A stretch of 64,000 bases of DNA from Mucor racemosus (GCA_027405735.1 JAPEHQ010000008.1:806001-870000); one strand, 5' to 3'. Positions 32,968 through 44,439 are shown, numbered from the stretch's first letter. A program made the numbers and translations. The notes: generated by a model not told the origin, from the sequence alone.

Positions 32968-34336
32968 ACTGTTGATAGTTGTTTGTTATTACTTTAAAAA
33001 ATTGATCTTATTATTATTATCACTGTTTTACCAAAACTAATAAAAATTAGACAAGAGTAAAAGGTGCGGTTTTATTCAATGTAGAGAATGAGATTATATA
33101 TAGAAGAGGATATCAAGTGATACAACAGCTATTCATGGTGTAACAATAACAATACCCTGATAATACAACTACTGTAGCGCTATAATATCTAAATTCTGAT
33201 ATAACAATTACCACTAATTTTAATTGTCAAACTGATTGATTCATACAGTATACCATATTACTATTTTGCATTGGTAGTAGAGATTATACAATCGATGTTT
33301 GCATTTAACGCTGGTGGATTGGAAAGTTGATGTCTGTCTTTAGTTTTTTGATGAATAATACGTACTTTAATTTTCCAGTATAATTCTAGGTATTTCTACT
33401 ACTCCTAAAAAATGAATTGTCTAATGCAACTGCATCTGTTGAATATCATTTGAGTTTCTATGCGTTGTAAATGATGTTATACTCATTCCCATTTTGGCAA
33501 AGATTGTTTTACATTCATTTATATTCAATTTTTATGTTATACAGCTCAATATTAATGTACTAATAACATTGAGTATTGCTTATATCTCCATCACAAATTG
33601 GCATTTTTTTCAGACGATTTCTACTACCAATTTCTGGAAAGCTCTATTATCATTTCCAAAAAAAATACACATTAATTTGCCGCATTTCCCAAAATAGTGA
33701 AAAACTAAAAAATAAATGTTCACATGTATGCGGATTAAAACTGTAGACCAAAGGAGAGTGACAAGCTTAACGGGTAGCGCATGCGCTACAAATTGAGGGT
33801 GACAGGGTGACACGCATATTCGTGAGTGTTGCATCCACCGGTTAATCGTAAGATAATGAACCTTTTGATTTGTAATCCTTATTTTGAAGAAGTCAGCTAA
33901 CTGATCTATGATAACATTCTCGATTGTTCTTATTTTCTAAAAAGCAAGATCCGGGAAGCGGGATATGTGAGGCATACCCACTTGTTGGATTTAGCTATAT
34001 AAAATAAGCTGAACTTAAATGTGCTGTGTTACTAATGTAAATAAAATGACCTGACAATGGAATGTCAGAAAGATATAATCGATCCAAAGCTGATCTTACA
34101 AATAATTGTAATATAGAATTTGTATATAAATAGGACAAATTATTGATATTAAATAAAGATTCTCTTCAGTTTTTGTGTGTGATTTAATTTAACAAGTTCC
34201 TTTATTAAATTATACATTTTTTTCTTGCTCCATTATTTATTCTAAATCCTGAGCATTTCAGGGAGTTCAAACCCGCCAAAGGAGAAGCCCTTTGGTATTA
34301 CGATATGAATTTCGAAAGAGAATTTCCGATGACCTT
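32968..34336. other. Intergenic, no recognised gene
   Basis: Frames of 67 and 74 codons near 33500-33830 overlap on opposite strands and are not recognised. A GGTAGCGCATGCGCTAC hairpin-capable stretch lies at 33774-33790 but lacks tRNA features. Nothing else is supported. Confidence 0.35.
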
Positions 34337-35169
34337 TGAAATGTCAAAAGAGTCTATATAAATAATCTTGCCAGAATATTACACTTTTATTAACAACACA
34401 TCCTTTGGATGTATTTATATACATTAATTATAACTATTACTAGGGTTTTACTATCTAAGAATATGATGTAAGTCAATGATCCGCATTTGTTGTATTCCAC
34501 CTACTAGTATCATACATTATCACCTTCTACAGTATCAATACATCTTACAATCTATTTACTACGACATGTATTGAAGTGCAAGTCTTGATATCGGATATAA
34601 GAAACTCCTAGCGTATCAAGTTTAATCCAGTAATTACCAAGAACGCTTTCACCTCAATTATGACACCACATTATTTCATCCCAGCAGTTAACCAATCAAG
34701 TAGTTATCAAATCAACATCCAAGCATATTTATCGCAGCATTGAAACAAGACAACTCACAAGCTCTGCAAGAACGGTTAAATTATGATTGATCCATTTCAA
34801 TCCATAGATTACTATCAAACAGATCTAATGGTTCAATAGTGCCTTAAATTACATCTCAGGGTCTCAATGTCAAATCAATATAAAAGGTCATACTTTTACA
34901 TCATCTAAATAAACGATATCTTGTTTTTATTATACAGTTGAAGAACTGATTAATTATTCATTCTTTTATAACTGTATTATTTTTTAAGTACTATTTATCA
35001 ATCCTGAAAATATACGACAGCATTGACTTACATCATATTCTTAGATCTTAGATAGTAAAACCCTAGTAATAGTTATAATTAATGTATATAAATACATCCA
35101 AAGGATGTATTGTTAATAAAAGTGTAATATTCTGGCAAGATTATTTATATAAACTCTTTTGACATTTCA
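34337..35169. repeat. Hairpin (fold-back) repeat split by a solo LTR
   Basis: Arms 34337-34478 and 35021-35169 are near-perfect reverse complements over about 142 bp; the right arm has one extra ATCTTAG-type 7-mer. Removing the LTR and one GCATT leaves a palindrome with a loop of only about 5 nt. No terminal target duplication was found, so whether this is a transposable fold-back element is open. Confidence 0.8.
34488..35019 (+). mobile_element. Solo LTR, family 1, with target duplication GCATT
   Basis: 532-bp LTR, TGTTGTATTCCACC...ATACGACA, flanked by GCATT at 34483-34487 and 35020-35024. It is the most complete family 1 copy and defines the ends used for the others. Inserted within a few bases of the centre of the surrounding palindrome. 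Confidence 0.9.
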
Positions 35170-35458
35170 GTAAGGTTTGCATATGTCTAGCAAATTTTTC
35201 CTTTTTTATTAATGCATATTATATGCATACTAGTAAATTTGGCGGGCAAAACCCGGCTCGACACCAATACTACCAGCATCCATGGGTCATTGTACGTTCA
35301 GCCAGCTCGAGCAACAAGTTGGTTACCTCCTGCTACTTACACCTACTAAGATCAGCAAGCCCATCAGTTCTTCACAGCGAATATGAATCCAAATGACCTC
35401 CCGTTGCAATGATAGGTACTTCTAGTGCTGATCCACAGAATTGCAAAAGGTTTAGCCT
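35170..35458. other. Retroelement-like sequence with primer-binding-site-like motif
   Basis: At 35252-35266 the minus strand reads TGGTGTCGAGCCGGG, a diverged version of the 29322-29336 primer-site-like motif, and the flanking CTAGTAAATTTGG sequence is shared. Downstream, a plus-strand Pro/Gln-rich frame fragment (35290-35420) looks like non-globular coding sequence but has stops. Confidence 0.35.
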
Positions 35459-35987
35459 TGTCGTATAGTTTTAGGTTTAATGAATACTACTTAAAAAAAA
35501 TACAATTAAAAGAGAATGAGTAATGAATCAGTTATTTAACGGTATAATAAAAACAAGATATCGTTTATTTATATGTAAAAGTATGGCCTTTTATATTGAT
35601 TTGACATTGAGATCCTGAGGTGTAATTTAAGGCACTATGGGACAATTAGATCTGTTTGATAGTAATCTATGGATTGAAATGGACCGATCATAATTTAACC
35701 GTTCTTGCAGAGATTGAGAGTTGCTTTGTTTCAATGCTGCACAAATTGTGCTTGGATGCTCATTTGGTAGCTACTTGATTAATTAACCGCTGGGATGAAA
35801 TAGTATGGTATCATAATTGAGGTCCAAGCTTTCTTGATAATTACTGGATTAAACTTAGTAGTACACTAGGAGTTTCTTATATCCGATATTAAGACTTTGC
35901 ACTTTAATACATGTCGTCGTCAATAGATTGTAAGACGTATTGATACTGTAGAAGGTGATAACTTATGGTACTTGGTGGCATACAACA
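35459..35987 (-). mobile_element. LTR, family 1 (minus orientation)
   Basis: 529 bp with plus-strand edges TGTCGTATAG and GGTGGCATACAACA. Flanking 5-mers differ (AGCCT and TAGTA), so it is either an LTR of a larger rearranged element or a recombined copy. Confidence 0.75.
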
Positions 35988-36369
35988 TAGTATATGATTC
36001 ATGTTTTTGCCAATGGTCACTCTTCCAAAAAAAAAGCCGAACAATCTCTGGAAGCGGCCATCTAATGATATTTTCAGGCTTTAAATTTTTAGAAAAAATT
36101 ACCGGACAGCCCGGACGCGGTTGTTTAAATATTCCAAGTAGCTATTAAGATGCAGGTATTGAACTTTCATACAAAAATTAAGGTTCGACTGTATCGCTAT
36201 TAATTATTATTCAAAGGCTTATTTGAAGTAAAGCATAAATACAACCTACAACGTTATGAGCCTAATAACGGGTTTAACTTGAAAAGTATAATATGATACA
36301 ACCAGATCCAAAAAAAGTTCATAAAATCACAAATTTAAAGGATTTATATATAAAAGCACTACCGCCGAC
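35988..36369. other. Intergenic repeat-island sequence
   Basis: No gene, no repeat ends recognised. Contains one GC-richer patch at 36103-36121 (ACCGGACAGCCCGGACGCG). Confidence 0.3.
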
Positions 36370-36830
36370 CTGTGCTGCAGACTATAGCCTGAGCTGTTGT
36401 TGTGCCCACTGAATATTGTTAAAAAGATAACAATATGCAAATGGGCACAACAAAAGAACCTACACACGAGCACAACGCTAAACCTGTATTTGCAGGATTA
36501 TAGGTTCTGTCTATGTGCATGACATTAATCCCATGTATGCATAACACTGTAGTAGGATTGCCCATAAGCGTATAATAATTACCTCTATGTGTGCATAACG
36601 ATAAAATCTGGCCATGGACATAATGAGCTGATTGTATGGGCACAAATTGGTTTGTACATGAGCATCGTACCGTTCTCAAAATTTCATTGCATTTGTTTTA
36701 CTGGAATGGGTTTTTAAATTACATTTGCTTTTATTAATATAATAGATTATAGACAATAATACAATTCAATACGTTGTTGATGCAGAGATGTAGAGCAACG
36801 CACGCAAGAGTCAATATATTTTTCGGTTTT
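36370..36830. repeat. Dispersed repeat with degenerate internal period (copy 2)
   Basis: Second copy of the block at 2220-2640 in the same orientation, diverged by scattered substitutions and short indels. An 86-codon minus-strand frame (36419-36679) is open, and its C-terminus resembles that of the first copy. Confidence 0.6.
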
Positions 36831-36949
36831 CGAGGATATTAAACAGCCAATTTTGAAGCCAATTCCATTTCTAACACATATTGAAATGTAATTCTTATAA
36901 ATAATAGTCTTTTAAACCAAGATTTAGAAGCTCTTGGTTCTTTCTTTTA
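36831..36949 (-). repeat. Fragment related to 28880-29010
   Basis: Inverse match to the family 2 remnant interior (block around AAATGTAATTCTTATAAATA). It leads into the target site of the next LTR. Confidence 0.5.
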
Positions 36950-37024
36950 CCATTTGTCGTATATTTTCAGGATTGATAAATAGTACTTAAAAAAGAATAC
37001 AATTATAAAAGAATGAGTAATTAA

Positions 37025-37711
37025 TCAGTTCTTCAAATGTATAATAAAAACAAGAAAACGTTTATTTATGTCCAATTCATACGGTAAAGTCAATGGAACA
37101 TATCTCTTCCAAATGTTATCTACATCCTCACCACTAGATGATATCACCTTTTCAAATGACCTAAGGAAATGGTTTACTGATTCATAAGATTCATCCTTGG
37201 GGAAGTATTTGGTAGCACTAGACTTCAATTGAAACTTAGGGAGATCTTGTTTAGATAGACGGAGGCCACCGATATTGAGTTTACCAATCTGCATGTCAAC
37301 AGAGGCGGATACCTTTTCATTTGATAGTCAAATAGAGTTCTTGAGGACTGATATGTCTTTATTTAGATTTTCAATTTTCTCGCGGATTTCAACAGCATGA
37401 TCGATAACCTTTTGGATCGAAGAGTCAGTGGCAATCATATCCGTATATAAGGATACATATTGGCCTCTTTTGAGGATTAATTTTTTCAATACAATAATAG
37501 GATCCTTCTTAGCGACAGCAGAAGTCTTGATTTCAGCCACATCTGACATCTCAACGTCTTCATCAATGGACTTAGTAGCCTCTTCTTGGTTTGCTACGAT
37601 ATTCATTTGCTCTAAATGATCAGGCGCAGATATGGGAGGAGGGGTGTCGTCAATACTTGGAGTATTGTTACCAGACAAGGGCATACCAACAGGGGAGCTT
37701 CCAGATGACAT
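37025..37711 (-). pseudogene. Truncated retrotransposon Gag with one internal stop
   Basis: One reading frame of about 229 codons from 37711, broken by a single in-frame TGA at 37328-37330. The first part is acidic/Ser-rich, then a coiled-coil-like stretch (about residues 85-127). After the stop comes a block PKFQLKSSATKYFPKDE...VNHFLRSFEKVI...WKRYVPLTLPYELD that resembles capsid regions of Ty3-type Gag proteins in fungi. The recognisable part ends exactly at the insert boundary (37069), and the last codons run into LTR sequence. No zinc knuckle, protease or reverse transcriptase remains, so it is a non-functional fragment. Confidence 0.7.
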
Positions 37712-38085
37712 TTGAGTAGTAAATTTGACGAACAGAGTAAAGAAAAGTTAATTGTAAAAAATACTACAAAAATAGTAATTAAACAAAAAAAGCGTTGCGA
37801 CTACAATTATAACTCTTTGATATTTATTTAAGATATAAAGTAAAAGCAAAGGTTTATGGATTACCATAGCCTTTGTGATATATATACTATTTTTTAAATT
37901 CTATTAATAATACAGTAATAAGATTTTGAAGCAAGATCTTCATGGTTGTTTAGTTCCTAGTTTGGAAGTACCAGTGGTACAATTTGACATTTTAAAGTTT
38001 TGTGTGGTTTAAAGTTATTAGATCTTAGATGTTGACTAAGATCAGTTTGATTACTAAACAAACTTGGTATATGTAGTTTACTACA
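37069..38085 (-). mobile_element. 1017-bp nested insertion with TG...CA ends and ATTTA duplication
   Basis: Plus-strand edges TGTCCAATTC and GTTTACTACA, flanked by ATTTA at 37064-37068 and 38086-38090 inside the LTR. In its own orientation it starts TGTAGTAAACTAC, carries about 370 bp of leader-like DNA, then the Gag fragment, and stops inside gag. A retroelement that ends within gag yet has TG...CA ends and a 5-bp duplication is unusual; an incomplete cDNA is one possible origin. Confidence 0.75.
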
Positions 38086-38511
38086 ATTTAGATATAAAAG
38101 TATGGCCTTTTATATTGATTTGACATTGAGATCTTGAGATGTAATTTAAGGCACTATTGAACCATTGGATCTGTTTGATAGTAATCTATGGATTGAAATG
38201 GATCAACCATAATTTAACCGTTCTTGCAGAGCTTGTGAGTTGTCTTGTTTTAATGCTGCGCTAATTGTGCTTGGGTATTGATTTGATAGCTACTTGATTG
38301 ATTAACCACTGGGATGAAATAGTATGGTATCATAATTGAGATCAAAGCGTTCTTGGTAATTACTGGATTAAACTTGATACGCTAGGAGTTTCTTATATCC
38401 GATATTAAGACTTTGTACTTCAATACATGTCGTCGTCAATAGATTGTAAGATGTATTGATACTGTAGAAGGTGATAACGTATGATACTAGTAGGTGGAAT
38501 ACAACACCATT

Positions 38512-40960
38512 AGTTTTCTAGTAATAAAGCCTACGTTCTCCATGATAAATGTTACTAGTAGTCTTTATTATTATTCTTTCTATGAATAAGATTGTATGTG
38601 TCCATAAAATCTTAATATTTACGATTAATATTATTTGTAAATATGTTTATAACTATAATAATGTTTACGACAACAATGGTTTTTGCTTGAGCATGAAATT
38701 GAATAACACTTACCGCTTGAATTTATATGCAAGCCAAATTTAAAGCTATAAATGTTACTTTATCACTCATAAAATTTAAACAAATTGACCTTTTTTAAAC
38801 TTACTACTTTGGTTTACGATTTACGATTATCAGCTGTAAAAAGATTTGTTTTAAGTATAGCTACGATCAAAACTATGGTTATTAGACAAGACATCATGTT
38901 ATTCTTTTTTTTTTGTTTCTATATCATTCGAAATTTTATCACTTTTCTGGAACATTTCATGGGTTTCTAGCCAGTTCTAGCTTCTTATTGATTAGATATA
39001 AATATTATTATTGCCTTCGATTTGATCTGGTAATCAAGAAATACGTTCAACAATACAGTAGTAAATAATGATATTTGATCTTAAAATGCGTTTAAATGAA
39101 AATATCAGTTTTTAATATAGACTGCTACGTATATTAAAAACATTAGTTTCTTATGTTGTTAGAATGCGTACTCAGATAAAACAAAAGAATACCAGCTTGA
39201 TAGTCTGATATGCCTTATCAAACAGGAATATCTCCTTGGAATATGAAAATAAAAGGAGAGAAACAACACACGTAGAAAAAAACTTTTAACGCTTTATATT
39301 GTTTAGCGCAATTAAAACCTTGTTAAATTGCTCATTTCAGCCAATGTAAAAGCAGCATCACAACGCATGAACCATAAATTAAACAAAATAGGCAATATCT
39401 GTTGTTATCATGAAAACATACTTTTTTTTTTTTACCGGAAAACCCATCTATCATATCATACATTCATTAAGAAAGTGCAAAAGCAAGCTCATAGAAAGAC
39501 GCCATCATTGAGCATAGCAAGGTTGAATTGTTAAGTCTCTTATAGTATGGTATATCTAAGTTTCAAATAAAAAAGCGTTTCTTTTTTTTAACTTTTTCTT
39601 ATATTTAACCATATGCGGTCTGAAAATTCAGTTTTTGTAGCGGACATTTTCGGGGCTCATTCTATCCTTACCAGCACTCATGATTTTGATCAAAAAACAG
39701 AAAAATCAAATTTTGATACCAAAATGAACGTATAAATATACTACATTGTGAGAGAAAATTGTAGCCATGACTAATACGCATTTTATAAAAGCTTAATATT
39801 AAATGTTAAGTAATAAAACTTAGCATTTTTGGCCCAAAAACGGTTTTTTGATTAAAGGATTTTCATGTAATATTTTGCAATAAAAATGTTTGTTATTTTT
39901 GATTGAGCAAATAGAGCGCTAAATTCTGTATATGTATATATTTTTTGTTTTTATAATTGATAGTATAATTAACTCTAGATTTGCAAAATCAGAAAAAAAA
40001 AATAAAAAAATGTCAAAATTGATGATCTGGACAAAAATAATTTTCTAAATTAATATTCCGCTAATAAGCCTTGCAAATCTTAAAAATAAGAGATTTTATA
40101 ATACTTGAGAATTTTTTCAAGAATTTATGATACTGTATCCACTTGGTGCAAACTAATTACTGTAAATCTTCATACATGTTAATATTGTGTTATAGTTTAT
40201 TGAATGATAATATAGCCTTACTTTATAATTATTGCACTAGAAGAGGTAATTTACATTAATTTTTAGTCTTATTTCTCCAATATCATAAACATAATAAATA
40301 TAAACATTATTGGCCATCACTTGAACCTATTGCCGCTTTCTTACCCTCTTTGTCTCAAGCCATTTGATTCAACAATTCTTTATTACTAGAGCCAACTTAA
40401 GTACTTAAAAATCTTTCCTCGGTATTTGCATTTAAATTCCATAGATTAAATTAACTGGTTCCATTTACAGTAGTATCAAACGTATCATCAGCACGCCTTA
40501 TGGTAAACATCAATTTAAACTTAGAGATATCCCACTGTCATTGTTATACAGTAAGCTATGAAAAGCTTGATTCTTACTAATACAGCAGTTAAATAAATAA
40601 AAAACAAGATGATACTAAATAATAGCATATGGTGAGTATTCAAAATCTAAGTGAATTTGATGAAGTATGCTTTTAAACCCTTTTAAAAATCCTGAAGCAA
40701 ACACAACGTCTTGGTCCTGTAATTTCTATCCATTAAAATGTGGCGATATCCACTACTATACAATGAATTCACCTTTTATATATCTTGATCTTGATGTACA
40801 TTGGTTATCAGTTTTTTTTCACCAATTTTATTTTCTCTGCTGGTTCATCAATATTCAGTCATATTGAACGATGATTTGCAGCATTATCACCAAAAAAAAA
40901 AAGAATGAATGCTTCAAGAATTGTCTGCATAGCAAATTATGCAATTTAGTAGGAATTATC
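38512..40960 (+). repeat. Composite repeat, copy A5
   Basis: The longest plus-orientation copy without a late interruption. It runs from AGTTTTCTAGTAATAAAGCC through the TGTAGCGGACATTTTCGGGG block (39637) to the start of R3 (AAAGAATGAATGCTTCAAG, about 40900). It shares its first ~500 bp with 2640-3060. Confidence 0.75.
40276..40495 (-). pseudogene. Captured dynein intermediate chain fragment (in copy A5)
   Basis: Same order of WD40-derived blocks, with extra short insertions near the VYD block and the donor GT changed to AT. The frame is broken in several places. Confidence 0.68.
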
Positions 40961-42007
40961 TGCACTTAATTATAATTTTGAACTTATTGATGTTAATCAG
41001 AATAATTAGTACTTTCCTTCAAAAGTAAGCTTTGCTTTATACATTTACATTCATCCATTCAATAAATGACATTGCACTTATTATCCGTTATATCAATCAA
41101 CCGACTTCATCTCGATTCGATACATTTGGCAATTAAATGCTTAAATTACACTTGAGCCACCAGGTATCGCCATAAAAACATCTCGTATAAGTAGACAAAG
41201 CGTTACAATTTGGATCATTTTTTTGTGTTCATAGATCTGAGCTTTCTCACACATTCATAGATCTCTGAATAAACCATATCTCTGTCTATTCAATTTAACT
41301 GAAATACATTGAACGCCAACGTCGTACTTGATGAAACGCCTTCCTTTATTGCGAGTCAACACAACTAATTTGATGCTAGTTTAGCATCAGCTGTTGAATC
41401 AGCCAAATTTGAGATTAGACAACCCCTTTAACAGTTTTGCATACCATGAGCCAATGATGGTCCGTTATTATTGTAGATACGCTAATCAAGGATGGTGAGT
41501 TAACTCTAATAAACGAACGAGGTTATGTGACAATATAAACAAAATATTAAAATCAGATATAGCAATTGAATGAGTAAGAGATTATAAACCATGTAAATTA
41601 GTGTAACTGAATTGTTTCAAGCTTTTTGAGCTGAATACATCTTTACTTTTGACCTATGAAAATTGATTTATTAGTAAAAAAACTAATTCACAAGTAATGA
41701 TTATGGTGTACCTTTGAGAGTTGGTAGTAGTGGTATGCAAGACAATATCTTAATTTCCTCTTCTTAGCTGTTGGCCACTAAATAATAGAAATAAATGCTT
41801 TTTAGAAACTAAATAGATTAACATGAGTTTATTCATTCATTCAAATCAAGTCAATACTATTATATGTACTTTTACAATCACCAGTTTTTCTCCAGGTAGA
41901 TATGTAGATATCGACTTTAGACCAAAAAAGCATTTATTATAACGTAGATGATGGAACAAAATGACTAAGTCTTGGATTCTTTTTTTTCGAAGAAAAAAAT
42001 AATATTA
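40961..42007. other. Intergenic, no recognised gene
   Basis: About 1 kb of mixed sequence with somewhat higher GC at 41080-41460 and no open frame worth reporting. No homology to the other repeats was noticed. Confidence 0.35.
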
Positions 42008-42009
42008 TA

Positions 42010-42910
42010 ACGTGCCACCAGCTTTAAATCTGTGTAAACTTTAATTTTGTTTCAATTTTTATTTATTTTGGAACTCCGTCATTTCAATATATATATTTTT
42101 TTTGGAGGCATCTCATGGCAGATAATGTAGCTCATTTGTTATTTGAGAGATTGAGAAGTATAATAAGTTTAAACAAACATTTTATTTTTATAACAAATCT
42201 TTAGGAATTCTAAATTTTCTGTGAGATAAATATTTTTTTTGACAAATTTCTTAACTTCTTGGACAACTTCTCTACATTTGCTATAAGCTTCGATGTAGTC
42301 CATCGACCTTCTGAAATAATGTCTGATTTGAGTCAGGTTACCAGAGGTATCCAGAAAAGAATGGATGTTTTTCTCCAGAGACTTGAATGTATAGTCACAT
42401 CGCAAACGAGCTTCCCTCTTGGCAGCACCACAGTACATTTTGATCCAATTGCATTCGCAATGGTACTTTGGGTATCAGTAAAATGATTTTATAATAAAAA
42501 TAACTATTAAAGTCATAATAATTGTTCATAAAGGTTTAAATAATGATTGTTATGGCTCTGATTTATTATATCTTTATTTTTCGGAAAGTTGATAGCGAAA
42601 ATGCTGATTTCACGCATTGCTTACGTAAGCTGGGTTTAAGGTAAGGAGGTTATGTGTCACAGAGTATCCTTGTTTCAAAAGTTACCCTCACCTAAGAGCA
42701 CACAGCTTAAATTTTGAAATACCGTCTATTTTCAAGGGCTATCAACAGAATGATTTTATAGTAAAATTAAGTATTCGAGCCATAACAATTGTTTACAAAG
42801 GTTTAAATAATGATTGTTATGGATTTTTTTTATTGTATCGTTAGTTTTGGGTGAGTTGATAGCTCTTAAAAAAAGTTAAAATTTGTGCAGGTTTAAAGCT
42901 GGTGGCACGT
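42010..42910. mobile_element. 901-bp mariner-type element
   Basis: Perfect terminal inverted repeats ACGTGCCACCAGCTTTAAA (19 bp visible) with TA target duplications at 42008-42009 and 42911-42912, as in Tc1/mariner elements. Internally, a ~110-bp segment is duplicated in tandem fashion (42482-42600 and 42752-42860, sharing AAAGGTTTAAATAATGATTG). Too short for a full transposase. One minus-strand frame of 89 codons is present. Confidence 0.82.
42169..42438 (-). CDS. Small hypothetical ORF inside the mariner-type element
   Basis: 89 codons, basic and Cys/Tyr-containing (begins MYCGAAKREARLRCDY). It may be a remnant of the transposase C-terminus or unrelated cargo, but I cannot see a DDE block. 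It lies fully inside the inverted repeats, upstream of the internal duplication. I do not recognise the protein. Confidence 0.3.
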   Translation of the reverse strand: MYCGAAKREARLRCDYTFKSLEKNIHSFLDTSGNLTQIRHYFRRSMDYIEAYSKCREVVQEVKKFVKKNIYLTENLEFLKICYKNKMFV

Positions 42911-42912
42911 TA

Positions 42913-43477
42913 ACGTGCCCACTAACATTAACAGTTAATAATTTATTTCCAAGTAAATAATAGGAAAAACATGTAATTGCATCTGCTGCTTGATTTCAGT
43001 TGTTTATAAAAAATATCGGTCTTTTTGTTGTGGTTTTAAACATAAAGAAAAGAACTGAGGAAAATGGGGAAGAAAAAAGAAAAATAACCCTAAATCAGTC
43101 GATTTTGTGTGTTACAAACAGAAACTTACAAAGGCATAAATACTTTTAGTGTTACCAAACAGGTTTTTGTCGTTGTTCCCATTTGGCTCCCGAAAGAAGA
43201 ACATGGGCAGAACTCTTTCAAACCCCAAATTTCAAATTGATATATCTCGTCAATAAGACAATCAATTCTGTTGAATCAGAGTAACTCACATCTGTTTTAA
43301 ACTATTCAAATTATCTTCGTTATTAATTATATTATGATTGATATAATTTAATAAATTGATTAAAAAACTTTGATATCATTGCTCTACTCATCTGGGTTGC
43401 CTGATTTGCATAAAAGCTTTTATTCTGCCCATCTTTGCAAATCACTATGCCCATGGGAAGCATAATTCGGCCGTAGT
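42913..43477. other. Intergenic, no recognised gene
   Basis: No open frame over 60 codons and no repeat ends seen. Confidence 0.35.
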
Positions 43478-44040
43478 GATCAAATAGCAGCTATCAAATC
43501 AGCATCCAAGCATATTTAGCGCAGCATTGAAATAAGGCAACTCATAATAAACTCTGAGAGCACGGTTGAATTATTATTGATCCATTTCCATCCATAGATT
43601 ACTATCAAACATATCTAATGCTTCAATAATGGCTTAAATCACATCTCAGGATCTCAATGTCAATTGTTAAATTAATATACAGTAAAAGGTCATACTTTTA
43701 ATATATAAATAAACGATATCTCGTTTTTATTATACAAAATACAATCGAAGAAATGATTCATTACTCATTTTCTTTTAATTGTTATATTCCTTTTTAAGTA
43801 TTATTTATCAAACATGAAAATATACGACACAACAGGTAGTTTTATTGGACAGAAATATCATATTTTGCTGATGGTTTCCTCAATTCACAGTGAACTGTGA
43901 GAGTAGAAATATAAATTTTTATGCAGGATATATGTAAATCTACCATCATGTATAATTGGAGATTAATTGGATCAATATTCACAAGGATGCGGTTTTTTTC
44001 TTTGTTTTCTGCAGTTGTAAATATTAGTTTATTATTTAGT
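43478..44040 (+). repeat. 5'-truncated family 1 LTR plus shared 3' extension
   Basis: 43478-43829 is the LTR from the AGCAGCTATCAAATCAGCATC block to ATACGACA. 43830-44040 repeats the 205-bp extension seen at 30427-30640 (CAACAGGT...CTGCAGTTGTA). The two LTR-extension copies differ by scattered substitutions. Confidence 0.6.
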
Positions 44041-44439
44041 AAAACTTAAAACTCATTATCCAGGGCTTAATTCATGTATTCACAATATAGATCTAATTGA
44101 TTGCTACTTTGTATTTTTTGTTTCAGCCAAAAATATTGATTTTTCATCGAGATAACCAAAATAATGGTCGATATCACAGCTTACAGCTTATGATAACTGG
44201 GTTCCAAAATTTATTTCAAAAAATGGACGAAAAATGATGAAAAAAACAAAATCGTTTAAATGTTCATGAACTGCAAAATAAATCGACCTAGAGTATTAAA
44301 TAGATTTTGTACAGTTTTAAATTCTGCATTCATTTAAATAAAATTCAGACAAAAATTTTACATTAAATTTTACGTAAAATGCAATTAAAAAGTTGAAGGT
44401 TTTTTGAAGATACTCATCACTTTTTATAAGCATATTTAA
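44041..44439. other. Repeat-island sequence, AT-rich
   Basis: The last ~60 bp (AGTTGAAGGTTTTTTGAAGATACTCATCAC) match the outer end of the R3 copy at the right window edge (63920-63960, inverse), so R3 may extend to about 44300 here. Nothing else recognised. Confidence 0.4.

Larger units (their letters stand above)
36955..38506 (-). mobile_element. Solo LTR, family 1, interrupted by a nested insertion; target duplication CCATT
   Basis: LTR halves are 36955-37068 and 38091-38506, together a full family 1 LTR in minus orientation. CCATT flanks it at 36950-36954 and 38507-38511. The empty site TTTTACCATTAGTTTT can be read in copy A1 at about 4846-4861, proving insertion into an older repeat. The LTR was later split by a 1017-bp insert. 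Confidence 0.88.

Noticed and set aside
33770..33840. Possible tRNA suggested by GGTAGCGCATGCGCTAC
   Set aside because: No T-arm GGTTCGA box, no acceptor stem pairing, and the palindrome itself explains the resemblance.
37328..37330. TGA in the gag frame as programmed readthrough
   Set aside because: The element is truncated inside gag, so there is no downstream pol to express; a simple nonsense mutation is more likely.
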